Shown here: positions 33,014 to 47,000 of the stretch, in pieces | Numbering within the stretch: position 1 is the stretch's first letter | How the letters are laid out: each line of letters opens with the position of its first letter | Origin: Apis mellifera | Lineage: Eukaryota > Arthropoda > Insecta > Hymenoptera > Apidae | Direction: 5' to 3' | Assembly (NCBI RefSeq): GCF_003254395.2 | Contig: NC_037639.1 | Location: forward strand, 14,745,037 to 14,809,036 | Length of the DNA stretch: 64,000 bases | The notes under the pieces: generated by a model | Seen by the model: only the letters and a program-made list of their open reading frames with translations | Told to the model about the DNA's origin: nothing | Database searches by the model: none | Made by a program: the position numbers and the translations under genes

Positions 33014-33067
33014 CTTAAATAGGAACCGACATGACAGGTACGGTTCGTGTTGCCGTGCCCCGAATAT
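33014..33067 (-). other. Candidate 54-nt exon, probably 5' UTR
   Basis: Acceptor TTTTGCAG right of 33067 and donor TTTAAG|GTAAGC left of 33014 are both strong. In phase 0 it reads IFGARQHEPYLSCRFLFK without a stop, then would join SSR-MSAST in frame. No in-frame ATG is present, and the 62-kb exon supplies none, so it is more likely untranslated or an isoform exon. It also holds a five-codon out-of-frame upstream ORF. Confidence 0.45.
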
Positions 33068-33959
33068 CTGCAAAACAAAACGCGACAGATCAATATCAAG
33101 GAACGTTGTGCGAACGAAAAATGTGTGTACAAACTTTTCTCCTTTTTTTCCAAACAGTTGAACTGCCCTAAATCTCGTCCATAAAAATAAAATAAAGGAA
33201 AAAAGGAAACGCGACACGAATTTCACGATAAAACACAACGTCGTAACGCGCCATGTAAATTATGCTCGCTCCTCTCGAGAATCCCCCTTGATTTACACGT
33301 GCACGACAAATTCACGCCCGGTTTCCTTCCTAAAATTTCCACCAACCTCGACAATTATTCCACGCGTAATAATCGTTTCGAAACTTATTTCATCGAATAT
33401 ATGGACGCGTATATTTGAATACGCATACGTGTATATATATATATATATTTATTTATTTAAGATTTTGGAGAGTGGAAGAACAGGAAGAAAGAAAAACAGG
33501 GAAGAGGAGAGGGCTTTTCTAAATGAATGGATCGCGACGAGTGATCTATTCCGCGTCTAGGATCCCCCGTTGGAGATCCGTCGGGGGCCACGCCCAGCCG
33601 CGACAGAATTTAAAGCGTCTATTTATAAAGAGTGAACGAACGGGTCGGTATACGCGCATCGGGTCAGAACGTTCGCTCGCTCGCTCGCGCGTTAAAACGC
33701 GTCGCGTTTATCTTGCGTTAATTCTGGGATGGAGAGAGGGGGAGGGAATAAAGGGATGGTATTATAATTCGCGACTCTCTCTCGTATTCGTGAAATATAT
33801 ATGTTGGGAAAACGGGGTAAAAAGGGTGGAGGAGGGACTCGTAGTAGAAACGCTATTTTTTTTAAACGTCCCTTCGCGAATTTCACGCTCGGGAACAGGC
33901 TTTGTTTTCTACGCTACTCTCGTCCTCGAAACCTTGAAAAACCTTGAGGGAGAGAGAGA

Positions 33960-35890
33960 AGAGAAAACGATAATTCTAATTTTAATATTTAGAAAGATTA
34001 AAATTTTATTTATGGGACGGGAGTGTATTTGCACATTTTTTTGCGATTCGTTGTTATGAATGGAATATAAAAAAAAAAATTGGAATGATTAAACGTAAAA
34101 TTTTATTCTTCTCGAAAGAATAAAATTTTGCATTTTGGATTCAAAAAAAAAATTTTCTAATTCTGATTCTATTATTTGAAAAGATTTATTTTTCACGACA
34201 AGAATGTGTTTGCATGTATTCGTTGCTATAAATGGAATATAAAAAAAAAATTTGGAATGATTAAATTTTATTCTTCTCGGATATTTTGCATTTTGGGTTC
34301 AAAAAAAAAATTTTCTGATTCTGATTCTATTATTTGAAAAAATTTATTCTTCACAGCAATGTATATGGAATTGATAAAAAAAAAATTCGATTCTAATATT
34401 TGGAACGATTAAACTCAAAATTCTATTCGAAATGATATTTGCATTTTGAGTTCAAAAAAAAAAATTTCCTAATTCTGATTCTATTATTTGAAAAGATTTA
34501 TTTTTCATAACAGGAATGTATTTGCACATTTTTTGCGATTCGTTGCTATAAATGGAATATAAAAAAAAAATTTGGAATGATTAAATTTTATTCTTCTCGG
34601 ATATTTTGCATTTTGAGTTCAAAAAAAAAATTTTCTAATTCTGATTCTATTATTTGAAAAGATTTATTCTTCACGACAGGAATGTATATTAGAATTGGCA
34701 AAAAAAAAAAAATTCAATTCTAATATTTGGAACGATTAAATTCAAAATTTTATTGTATTCGAAATGATATTTGCATCTTGGGTTCAAAAACAAATTTTCT
34801 AATTCTGATTCTATTATTTGAAAAGATTTATTCTTCACAGGAATTGACAAAAAAAAATTCGATTCTAATATTTGGAATTATTAAACTCAAAATTTTATTC
34901 TTCTCGAGCGGATATTTGCATCTTGGGTTCAAAACAAATTTTCTAATTCTGATTCTATTATTTGAAAAGATTAAACGTAAAATTTATTCTTCACGACAGA
35001 AATGTATTTGCACATGAATTGGCAAAAAAAAAAAAAAAAATTCGATTCTAATATTTGGAATGATTAAACGCAAAATTTTATTCTTCTTGAATAAATATTT
35101 TGCATCTTGGGTTTAAAAAAAATTTCCACGCTAATTCTGATTCTATTATTTGAAAAGATTAAATGTAAAATTTATTCTTCACGACAGAAATATATTTGCA
35201 CATGAATTAGCAAAACAAAAATTCGATTCTAATATTTGGAATTATTAAACATAAAATTTTATTCTTCTCGAGCGGATAATTTGCATTTTGGGTTCAAAAC
35301 AAATTTCCTAATTCTGATTCTATTATTTGAAAATATTTATTTTTCACGACAGAAATATGAAATTGGCAAAAAAAAAAAATTCGATTCTAATATTTGGAAC
35401 GATTAAACTCAAAATTTTATTCTACTCGAGCGGATAATTTGCATTTTGGGTTCAAAACAAATTTCCTAATTTTGATTCTATTATTTGAAAATAACGATAG
35501 GAATGTATATGGAATTGGCAAAAAAAAAAAAAAATTCGATTCTAATATTTGGAACGATTAAACTCAAAATTTTATTCTTCTCGAGCGGATATTTTACATC
35601 TCGTGTTCAAAACAAATTTCCTAATTCTGATTCTATTATTTGAAAAGAACGATAGGAATGCATATGGAATTGACAAAAAAAAAAAATTCGATTCTAATAT
35701 TTGGAAACGATTAAACTCAAAATTTTATTCTTCTCGAGCGGATATTTTCCATCTTGTCTGTTGTTGCGTTCGAACGAAACGAGCGTATTCGATGGAATTC
35801 ATTGAGAGAAAAAAAAAAAAAGAAAGAAAGAAAATGTCAACGTTATTCCCAATCTCTAATAATATTTGGAAAGATTAAGCGCGTAACCCA
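33960..35890. repeat. AT-rich tandem array, about 145-183 bp unit, roughly a dozen copies
   Basis: The landmark GATTCTAATATTTGGAACGA recurs at about 34389, 34861, 35044, 35225, 35383, 35538 and 35690, with diverged copies at 34080, 34250, 34570 and 34716. Each unit also has ATTTTATTCTTCTCGAGCGG, GGGTTCAAAACAAATTT, CTGATTCTATTATTTGAAAA and a variable A-run. Units vary mainly in A-run length and small deletions. The array ends with a diverged copy near 35860. Confidence 0.92.
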
Positions 35891-37364
35891 TTCTTCTGGA
35901 ACGGATATTTGCATCTTGTCCTCGACCACCCGTTTCCCCTGTAAACGCACGTTCAACGAGCGAGCATATTTGTAGCGTCGTTCCGAAACGGAAGTGGCGG
36001 ACGAGCGTGATTCGTTCCGCGCGTTTCCCTCCCCCTCCTCCGAAGGGACTTCCCTCGCTTATTTAAGAAACGTCCTGCACCGAAACGAGTGCCATCGGGC
36101 GTATTTTTGTCCGACCGTGTAGAAAATAGTCGAGAGAGAGGGAGAGAGAGAGAGAGAAAGACCGCTCCTTTAACCCTCATAAAGAAGGGATCGAAATCTC
36201 GTTTCTTCGAACTTCTTGTTTCTTTCGATCGATCCAGCATTTTTCTTTGCTCGGTTTTACTCGGCGTTCGATTCGTTACGATCGAAGTAGCGGCGACTCA
36301 GGCAAATCGAAACAAAGGATAAGCTTTGTAACGGGTTAGATGTCGAGTGTGTTTCGCCTCACGTTCGCATTTTCAAACAGCCTCGGCCGCCGCACGAATG
36401 GAATTAATCGTATCCGACAAACGTGGACAGAGAACGTGACCCTCTTTGCGAGGAGGGAGGGAGGGAGAGGAAACGATACTCGAGTAATTTTACCGAGGAG
36501 AGAACAAAAGTTGATCCCGTTTAAGGGAAGAGAGGAGGGGGAGGGATAGTCACTATTGGGAAAATGAGAAAAGCCGGGGAGAGGAAGCGATAGCGATCGG
36601 TTTCTGTTGCGCCGTTATTATTCGCGATTATTCGGTGGAAGACAACAACAAAAGATGCCAAGACACTGATGTCCCTCTTGTCTCGTTGGAACGTCCCTTT
36701 TAAAATGGAAAAACCACAAGTCTAGTCTCTTCTCCTCCTCTTTCCCTTTTCTCGGGCCTCCGCAGTCACTTTTTTAGTTGGAAACGCGTGGCGCCGAAAA
36801 AAGTGAGTCACGATCTGGAGAAAGAGCGATTTCGAAAATTAACCGGGCGATTATTAAATTAAACGCGACCTCCAAGGGGAGTAGTAATTAATCCGAAGGG
36901 CGGATATTCTTCCAAACATGGATTGGTAATGGATAAGATTGGACGGAATATTTTTAAACGTCGATTTATCCGAAGATTCTAAATCAGACTCTTCCCTTTA
37001 AGCGGCCTCTTTATGGTGGATCGAATTCGCCCACGCGCCCGAGAACCGCGATTTTATGTAAAATCGTCGGAGCCACCCACGAGAATCGATCGCTAAAAAT
37101 CGAATGGAAACTGTTTACGATGTTTTCGAAGAATTAACCGTCTTTCCAAACATCTCCAAAGAGCTCGATGCATAGCCGAGGTCAAACTAATTAAAAGTTA
37201 CAGGCCAAGGGGAAGAGAGAAAGAGAGAGAGAGAAAGAGAGTGAGTTCGCTTCTCGAACGATACACTCGCGAATAAAGGAAACGCGCAGTCGGGCTCGTG
37301 AGTCACGTTTATTGTTCATCGTTTAGCAACCCACGACGCCTTTCTCCGTTTGAATTAACGGCTC

Positions 37365-37395
<31 letters not shown>

Positions 37396-40300
37396 CCCTC
37401 CCCCGCCCTCCCCACTCCCCGCAGTTTTCGTTGCCCGCAAGGGAAATGAACACAGCCACTTGTGCAAACGTTACACGCGTACCGCAAGAATATCGCTCGA
37501 ATTAGCGCTTCGAAGAGGGAAGATGTAATTATTTTCTTCAGTCCCGAATGCGAACTGAAGAAACTGGCATTGAACCGAGACGGCGAATGCGGGAATTTAG
37601 TTTAGAAAGAGAAGAAAGAAAAAAAAATTGTGTTCAACCTAACCTTACTCCTCGTAATAATCGTAAGTTTTTAGTAGCGAGATAGACGTCCACAGTCGGG
37701 CCTACCTATTTCGAATAAAGTTACTTCGAATAACGTTTATTTTCGACCGCTATTCCTAACCTTAATATCTCCTTGTAATATCTCGTTCTAAGTTTTTAGC
37801 AGTTTAGTTTCGTTGACTAGTTAAAAATTTCGAATCGATTTTTCAAATATTCGAATAATATTTATTCGCAATTATTACCGACCACTACGTTTCGAACGAA
37901 TAAATTATAGAATATTTATCTTTTCGAAATTTCATTTATTGGATAAAGTTTCGAAACATTGATCATCTCTCGAGTCGCAAAAGGTTAATCTTTTCTTTTC
38001 TACGAAAGAAGAAGAAGAAGAAGAAGAAGAATATTCCCCAATGACTAATTGGCGGTCCAAAAATAATTGCATTAGACGAGAGGCGTGATCATCGGCCTCG
38101 TTAAGGCTTAGGTCGGGAAGAGATTCGGCCGCGTGGAATTTTCGTTGACTCGATTCGGCGGATGACTCACCGACTCGACACGGCCACGAAACGACACTTT
38201 GCCCTCCCGCTTCGTAACCCGCTTCGGCTATCGAGTACGTCTCGAGTTATCGCGGCTGACTACGTCCTTTGTATCAATCAACGAAAATTAGATTCTCCTT
38301 CCCCCCGCCCCGCCCCGTAACCGATATATAAAAGAGGAGCGCCGAGCCTTTCTCGGCTTAATGACAAAATGGTCGCGGAAATTGGATCGCCGTCGAGGAT
38401 CGCCCCTGGAGTGGGGGGAAGGGAAATTGTTTCTTCTCGCAGCCGAGAGTCGTCGCGATCGAATTCTCTCATCCGCTCTTCGAAACGATCATTTCGAGCA
38501 TTTCAAATATTTCGCTTTTTCCAATTTTAATAATTAATTCGACGGGATGTTATAGAATTTAAAGCTGAAATTTTATTTGTTATTACTCAATGTTGCCAAC
38601 GCTACTATTTCATTTTCTTCGTGATGCGCGTAGTTTAAATTTGTTTTACAATTAAATATACTCGTTCGGTTAAACAATATAAATATATATTTATCTATTA
38701 AATTCTATTTATATATACATTTAATTATTCAAATATATATTATAGAATTTAAAGTGACTAAAATTTTATTTTTATCATCGAATCACTATTTCACACTCTA
38801 TTTGTTTCTCTTCTATACAAATATTTTGTAAACAAACAAATCACGCGTAATTAAACATCATTCATTCCAAACCCGTACATTTTTATTTATTTTATTTTCA
38901 CCAGAAAGGAAAGTCTTTAACGAGCTCTCTCGATTGCCTCGAAATTTTCGAGAAATGTTCGTCCTTCGAAAGAAATGCCTTCGATCCGAAGAAAGAGAGA
39001 GAGAGAGGGAATGAGACGGCTATTCGTGCGCGACTAATCGAACGAAATTGAACGAAAAAATCAGGCCTCCTCTCGAGGAAAGCGCGGTGTAGGAAAAAAA
39101 ACGGCGCGAGATATTAAGCGAAAGTAGCGTGGCGGAGAAAAAGAAACCTCTAACGGTGTACATTTAAATCGATCGAGGAGATATTCACGTAAGATGGCGT
39201 CGTTCGACGTTCTCGGTCTCGATATAAGCAGCGAACGGAGAAGAGAATCCGACCGAATATTCCCCTCTCTCTCTAACCATCCCGCGACTCGTGTAACGTG
39301 TTGCGCGAAAATCCCAGTCTTCCGTGCTTCCTGACCTTTCCACCGGGTCAATGACACTCGTGTTAAAGGGACAACATCGTTCGTTCTCGAGCGAATTAAA
39401 ATTCGTTGCGATTTTTCCAAGGTTTCTTTTTTCGTTTTGTGGAGAGAAAAATGTATATATATATACATGGAAGATGGAGCGACAAGGACGAGAATATTTA
39501 TCGACCGAGCGTAGTGTACAGTTTTCTGATCGATGATGGACGAGGAAAGAAAACGTTTCGAAAGAAAACGTCGGCTCGACAGGAAAGTAAAACCGGTAGG
39601 ATATTTTATGGATCCGAGGATCCTCGAATGGGCAACGACAACAACTATTCCCACGCGAAGGAAACGATCTACCGGGTGGCCAGCGTTAATTACGTTAATG
39701 CAATCTTTCGATATAACCCGTGCAGATTCCTTTTTGATCGATCGAAACGTTCTTCGATTCCTAATTCAAAGGAAACTATAACGACGCGTAAAATTATTTT
39801 CCAGCTATTATTTTTATCAAAATTATACCTTATCCGATTCGGAAAAGAATTATTATTATATTTTAATTCTTTTTTCCCCTGAATTTCCTCGAATCGATTT
39901 CTTCCAAACTTTGGGTTGCCTGGAAGGATAAAAAGTGACGAGTGAGAGCCTTCTTTCGTTCGGTCTGCCGTTTTTCAATTTTCGTGAGGAATCTGAATGG
40001 ACGAAACAACGTTTCAGCTTACTTCGTTGTTGCTGTCGGCTTTTTCGAGCAGAGAAGAACGTATGAGAGATGTATTTGGATAACGATAGACAGATATGTT
40101 TGAGCCTTCGAGTTTTCAATATCTAGAATTCTTCTATCAACTTTCTCGAATTATAGGAACGTAAGTTCGTCCTAATCTCTTTCTCTTCCTTCGTTCGATT
40201 CAACTTTGTTCGCGAGGAAAGGAGAAAAAAAAAAAGAAAACGGTACAACTGGGATGGAAGAAAAATTACGGAACTTGGTTTGGAAAATAAAACTTGGTTC

Positions 40301-40699
40301 TCACGCGTAATCGAGTTACAGTTTGCAAATCAGGCAACGGGTCTAGCAACATTACAGAAGGAACGTTTGTTTTTCCACGATTTTCCGCTCCCTTTTTATC
40401 TTCTTCTTCTGTTTCCGTGTAGTTGGAAGTTTGTTGGAGGAGAGGTAAGGAAAGGTAAGGGAAGAGAGGAAAAAACTCTCCCACGCGCAGTGACAGCAAG
40501 TAACGCTTTATCGATGGACCAACCGCTCGACTCTCGAGCTTTCGCTCTCCTATTGGATGGAAGGCGAGCATTTGCGTAACGAGTCCTCTCTCTGTCTCTT
40601 TCTCTCTCTCCTTCTCGTACGCCGTCGTTCCATTAGGTCACCGCGGTTTTTCCGAGAATCGTCCCGCCGCCGGTATGTGGCGCGCCTCAAGGTGGATCA

Positions 40700-41540
40700 A
40701 CGGAGGGAAAAATGGAAAAAGGTGTGGAAAGGTAGGCGTCCTTTCTCGATTTTTCGATTCTTCTTTCTTAAATCCGAAAAGAGAAAGAAAGAAAAGAAAA
40801 AAAGAGAGGAGAAGAAATTCAAAGCGTGTAAAGATAGTGTGATAAAACGTTCATTTTGAGATAAATGAACGAAGGAAAAAATGGAAAAAGGTATGGAAAT
40901 GTGGTCGAAAGATAATCCTACGGCGTCCTTTCATGCTTTTTCGATTCTCAAATCCAAAAAGAAAAAGAAAGAAGAAGAGAGAAAAAGAGAGAAGAAATTC
41001 ACCCTTTCACGCCTGTTTTTTTTTCTCAATTTTCCAATTCTCAAATCCGAAAAAAAAAGAAAGAAAGAGAGAGAAAGAGAGAGGAGAAGAAATTCGGAGC
41101 GTGTAAAGATAATGTGGCACGCTTTCAACAGTTCGCTTCGAGATGGATGAACGAAGGGAAAAATAGAAAAAAGTGTGGAAAGATAACCATTCGACGTTCT
41201 TCCTTTCTGTTTTCTTTTCTTTTTCCTCGATTCTCCGATTCTCAAATCCAAAAAGAGAAAGAGAGAAAAGAGAAAGAGAGAGAAGAGGAAATTCAAAGCG
41301 TGTAAAGATAATATATATGGCGGAACACTTCACTTCGAGATGATAACTCTTCGTCATCCTTTCACGCCTGTTCTCTCTTTTTTCCCTCCATTTTTCGATT
41401 CTCAAATCCGAAAAAAAAAGAAAAAGAAAGAGAGAAGAAAGAAAGAGAGAGAAGGAGAAGAAATTCAGAGTACTACTATCTCCTAAAGATAGTTTTCCTC
41501 GATGCTTCTTTTCGATTCTCAAATCCGTTAGCGAAAAAAG
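40700..41540. repeat. Degenerate tandem repeat, about 150-200 bp unit with GA tract
   Basis: Repeated blocks contain CGATTCTCAAATCC, an A/GA-rich tract, GAAATTCAAAGCGTGTAAAGAT and a GAACGAAGGGAAAAAT word. Copies are visible near 40740, 40930, 41030, 41235, 41395 and 41510. It grades into the (GA)n block on its right. Confidence 0.85.
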
Positions 41541-41569
41541 ACAAATAGATAAACATAGAGAGACAGAGA

Positions 41570-41630
41570 GAGAAAGAGAGAGAAGATGATTCGACGGAAA
41601 CTTAACGATAACTTTCCTGTCATTTTCCTT

Positions 41631-41706
<76 letters not shown>

Positions 41707-41832
41707 CGAATGGGCACAAGTTTTTCCTGCCATTTTTCTTCTTCTTCTTCTTCTTCTTCGAGAAAGAGAGAGAGAGAGAAGACGAATGGGCACAAGTTTT
41801 TCCTGTCATTCTTCTTCTTCTTCTTCTTCTTC

Positions 41833-41869
<37 letters not shown>

Positions 41870-41990
41870 TAGGCACAAGTTTTTCCTGTCATCTTTCTTC
41901 TTTTTCTTCTTCTTCTTCTTTTTCTTCTTCTTCTTCTTCTTCTTCGAGAGAGAGAGAGAAAGAGGAAATTCGGAGCGTGAAAAGATGGAG
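41570..41990. repeat. Composite microsatellite: (GA)n plus CACAAGTTTTTCCTGTCAT plus (CTT)n, three copies
   Basis: A long (GA)n run (41636-41702) is followed by three units, each made of GAATGGGCACAAG/TTTTTCCTG(C/T)CAT, then (TTC)n, then (GA)n, near 41708, 41782 and 41868. The last ends in GAAATTCGGAGCGTG, shared with the neighbouring array. An inverted counterpart lies at 52980-53400. Confidence 0.93.
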
Positions 41991-42242
41991 CGCGGCACCT
42001 GCGCTCCCCCCGCGCGTCCTACGAGGGGGGACAGGTTGGCGGGGGGCAGGGAACCGGTCCCGGTGACCGAACCTCCGCCAGCCAGCCTTCTCCTCCTTGC
42101 CTCGTTTACGGACCGTTACGCAGATACGAGGATCCAGGAAACCGGTAGGACGATAATCGGCCACCGGTACATCGGCCGAGTATATATACACGCCTTTTAT
42201 TATACCGGTAGAAGCGAGCCGACGCCACCCACCCAAGGCGAA

Positions 42243-42268
42243 TAAACGCGATGCGATGCGATGCGATG
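42243..42268. repeat. (GCGAT)n short pentamer run
   Basis: About four units of GCGAT in tandem. A simple repeat without visible function. Confidence 0.85.
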
Positions 42269-42529
42269 ATTCGTGGTATCGTGGGGATACCAACGGAACG
42301 GAACGAATCGAATTCGAATCGATGGATTATAATTGCCATTCAAGGTTTTCATTCATTGCTGTTACTTTTGGGAAGGGAGGGGGAAGGGGGAACAAGGTTT
42401 GTATTAATTTTTTCTCAAATCGAATTTTCATCGACATTCTCGAGATAAAGCGTTTAATGTTGACAGTTTAATGTTGTTATTATTCGTATTCGAAGGTATT
42501 TGGAAAGATGTTTAAAAATGGTTTATTAA

Positions 42530-43640
42530 AAGAGATTGTTTGGAATGTGTATATGAAAAGTAATATGATATTTGAAGGATCGAAGTGCTGTTATTGATAT
42601 TAATGAAATTAGAATTCCAATCCCTTAAAATTTATTGTAATAATTTATGCATTATATAAATATGGAATTGAAGATATATTATGGGATATTTTATATTATC
42701 CTTATATGAAAAGTATATATTTGAATCCAATCCCTCAAACTCTATTTAAAAATTTATGCATTACATAAATATGGAATTGAAGATATACGAATATATATTA
42801 TGGGATATTTTATATTATCCCTTAGAAAGATTAATATTACATAAATATGGAATTGAAGATATACGAATGTATATTACAGGATATTTTATATCTTTTATCT
42901 TTTAGAAAGATTCTATGCGAAGCTGAAATTGGACAATTCGGAATTCGAGAAATTATCGTCCGCTGTATGACTAAGATACTAAGACACAACTCTTCCAGTT
43001 TTCTTTGGAACGAGTTAAGGCAGTAATTTTAACAATTATACCAAAGATTGATATATGGAAAGTATATATTTGAATCCAATGCCTCAAACTCTATTTAATA
43101 ATTTGTGCATTACATAATACATAAATTAATTATTATGTATTATAAATTAATTAATGCATTACATAAATATGGAATTGAAGATATATAAATGTATATTATG
43201 AGATATTTTATATTATCCTTATATGAAAAGTATATATTTGAAACCAATCCCTCAATTTAATAATTTATGCATTACATAAATATGGAATTGAAGATATACG
43301 AATATATATTATAGGATTTATATTTTATATTATCCTTCAGAAAGATTAACATTACATAAATATGGAATTGAAGATATATAGGAATGTATATTATGGGATA
43401 TTTTATATTATCCTTTAGAAAGATTAACATTACATAAATATGGAATTGAAGATATACGAATATATTATGGGATATTTTATATTATCCTTTGGAAAGATTA
43501 ACATTCTATGCGAAGTTGAAATTGGACAATTCGGAATTCAAGAAATTGTTATCCATTATATGACTCACTAAGACAATTCTTCCATTTTTCTTTGGAATTA
43601 GGGCAGAAATTTTAACAATTATAAAGATTCGAACTGTTCA
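42530..43640. repeat. AT-rich tandem array, about 75-120 bp unit
   Basis: The word ATAAATATGGAATTGAAGAT recurs at about 42657, 42768, 42843, 43161, 43279, 43359 and 43435, each followed by ATATTATGGGATATTTTATA and TTATCCTTTAGAAAGATT. Two copies of a longer segment (ATGCGAAG(C/T)TGAAATTGGAC ... AATTTTAACAATTATA) occur at about 42915 and 43505. Confidence 0.9.
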
Positions 43641-44039
43641 TGCAGAGGCGACGAGTATATGTATCTCGTAATGGATACGAATGATGCGACAGATTACTCT
43701 CACGACTCGCGTTACTAAAAACATCGGTGGGACTACTCAGCGGAGTGCGCTTGGCCTGAAGCAGATTTGGAAACTGCAGTCAACGTGTTAAAGCAGATTC
43801 TTCGATTTCTCTATATCAGAGAGAGAGAGAGAGGGGATGGGATGGACGCGACTTCCGGTGCCGTCGACACGTTCAATTTCGTTCGATTAATTGGCAGAAA
43901 CGGCGTTGGTCGATCCTTCGCCCGGCTAATTGGCACGGCTAATTGCCCCCGTCGCTGACGACGGTCTTCAACCTTACCCTCCCCTCCCTTTCTCACCTGT
44001 CGTCGACCGACGCCACATTCGGACGCGGATGACGATAAT

Positions 44040-47000
44040 AACAATTGTAATCGCAACCCTTGGTCCTCTCCTGAAATTTTTGAAATTGTTACACAGTGGT
44101 GTATGGAGAAGGGTTGAATTTTAATGAAGGAATTGTGGATGACGCCTTTGCAATCGGAATTCTTAGTCTCTTTGTGAAGTTTTTTGAAATTGTTAAACAA
44201 TTGATGTTTGGCGAAGAGTTGAACTTTAACGATTGCTTTTGCAATTGGAATCTTCGGTTTTCTCATGAAATTTTTGAAATTATTATTAATTGCGGATGAT
44301 GATTGCCTTTGCAATTGGAATCCTCGGCTTTCTTCTAAAATTTTTGAAATTATTATGGCGATTGTTGAATAATGATGTATGGCAAAGAATTGAATGAACT
44401 TTAATGAAGGAATTACGGATGACGATCGCCTTTGCAATCGAAACATTTGGTTCTCTCCTAAAATTTTTGAAATTGTTAAATAATAGTCTATAGCAAAGGA
44501 ATGAATTTTAACTGAGGAATTGTGAATAACGATCACCTTTGTAATCACAGTTCTTCTGAAGATTTGAAATTGTTAAACAACGATGTACGATGAAAGATTA
44601 AACTTTAATGAAAGAATTGCAGATGCCTTTGCAATCGGAATTCTGGTTCTCTTCTGAAATTTTTGAAATTGTTAAATAATGTATGGCGAAGGATTGATCG
44701 AACTTTAATAAAGGAATTGCGCCTTTATAATCGGAATCCTCGGTTCCCTCCTGAAATTTCTGAAATTGTTACACTGATTTTTGAATAATGGTGTATGGCG
44801 AAGGGTTGAACTTTAACGAAGGAGTTGTGAATAACGATCGCCTTTACAATTGAAATTGTTAAACAGTGATGTATGGTGAAGGGTTGAACTTTAACGGAGG
44901 AGCGGCGATCGCCTTTATAATCGAAACCCTCGGTTCCCTCCTAAAATTTTTGAAATTGTTATGCCAATTGTTAAATAATGATGTATGGTAAAGGGTTGCA
45001 ATTGCAATCTTCGGTTCCTTTCTAAAATTTTTGAAATTATTATGCCGATTGTTAAATAATGATGTATGGCGAAGGGTTGCAATCGCAATCCTCGGTTCCT
45101 TTCTAAAATTTTTGAAATTATTATGCCGATTGTTAAATAATGATGTATGGCGAAGGATTACAATCGCAATCCTCGGTTCCTTTCTAAAATTTTTGAAATT
45201 GTTATAGCGATTGTTAAATAATGATGTATGGCGAAGAGTTGCAATCGCAATCCTCGGTTCCTTTCTAAAATTTTTGAAATTATTATGTCGATTGTTAGAT
45301 AATGATGTATGGGCGAAGGGTTGCAATGGTAACTCTTGGTCCTTTTGTAAAGTTTTTGAAATTGTTAAATAGTATAAATAGGTGTATAACAAAGGGTTGA
45401 ATGAGCTTTAACGAAGGAATTGCGGATGACAATAGTCTTTGCAATCACAACCCTCGGTTCTCTCCTAAAATTTTTGAAATTGTTATGCCGATTGTTAAAT
45501 AATGGTGTATGGCGAAGGGTTGAATAAACTTTAAGAATTGGAAGAATTGCAATCGAAATTGTTAAACGCCAATTGTTAAATAGTGATATACGCCGAAGGA
45601 TTGAACGAATTTAATCACAACCCTGATTCCTTTCTAAAATCTTTAAAATTATTAAACAGTGATATATGGCGAAGGGTTGAATTTTAAGGGTTGAAGAGTT
45701 GAAGATGACGATCATCTTTGCAATTGGAATCTTCGGTTCCTTCCTAAAATTTTTGAAATTGTTAAACAATGATATATAAAGGGTTGACCTTTAACTGAAG
45801 AATTGTGGATGACGATCGCCTTTGCAATCGAAACTATTAAACATCTATTGTTAAACAATATATAATATATAACGAATGGTTGAACGAACTTAATCGCATC
45901 CCTGATTCCTTCCTAAAATTTTTAAAATTATTAAACAATGTATGAAGTTGACCTTTAACTGAAGAATTATGAATGACGATCGCCTCTGCAATCGAAACTA
46001 TTAAACATCTATTGTTAAACAATGATAGGATTGAACGAACTTAATCGCAACCCTGATTCCCTCCTAAAATTTTTAAAATTATTAAATAGTGATATATGGC
46101 GAAGAGTTGAATGAACTTAATCACAATCCTTCTAAAATTTTTAAAATTATTAAACAATGATGTATGAAGTGTTGATCTTTAACTGAAGAATTGTGGATGA
46201 CAATCGCCTTTGCAATCGAAATTATTAAATGCCAATTGTTAAATAGTAAGGTTGAACGAACTTAATCGCAACCCTCGGTTCCTTCCTAAAATTTTTAAAC
46301 TTTTTAAAATTATTAAACAGTGATATATAGCGAAGGATATTTGAACTTTAACGAAAGAGATGACGATCGCTTTTGCAATTGGAATTGTTAAATGCCAATT
46401 GTTAAACAATGATATATAACGATTGGCTGAACGAAAATAAATTAATCATAACCCTCGGTTCTCTCCAAAAATTTTAAAAATTGTTAAACAGTGATATATA
46501 ATGAATGGTTGAATTTAATCGCAACCCTGATTCCCTCCAAAAATTTAAAAAATTATTAAACAATGATATATAACGAATGGCTGAACGAAAATAACTTAAT
46601 CGCAACCCTCGGTTCCCTCCTAAAATTTTTAAAATTATTAAACAGTGATATATGGCGAAGGATATTTGAACTTTAATATAAGGATATTTGAACGAAAGAG
46701 ATGACGATCGCTTTTGCAATTGGAATTGTTAAATGCCAATTGTTAAACAAAGTTGTATGGCGAAGGAAGTTGAACGAACTTAATTGCAACCCTTGGTTCC
46801 CTCCTAAAATTTTTAAAATGATTAAACAGTGATATATGACGAAAAGTTAAACGAACTTAATATCGCAACTCTAATTCCCTCCAAAAATTTTAAAAATTAT
46901 TAAACAGTGATATATAACGAATAGCTGAACAAAAATAAATTAATCGCAACTCTGATTCCCTCTTAAAATTTTTAAAATTATTAAACAGTGATATATAGAA

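Noticed and set aside
41007..42293. Long open frames of Ser-Leu, Arg-Glu, Phe-Ser or Lys repeats on both strands
   Set aside because: Produced by (GA)n and (CTT)n microsatellites; no start context, splice sites or non-repetitive domain.
44859..45392. 177-codon minus-strand frame
   Set aside because: Explained by the 81-bp minisatellite period, a multiple of three; no signal of a real gene start.
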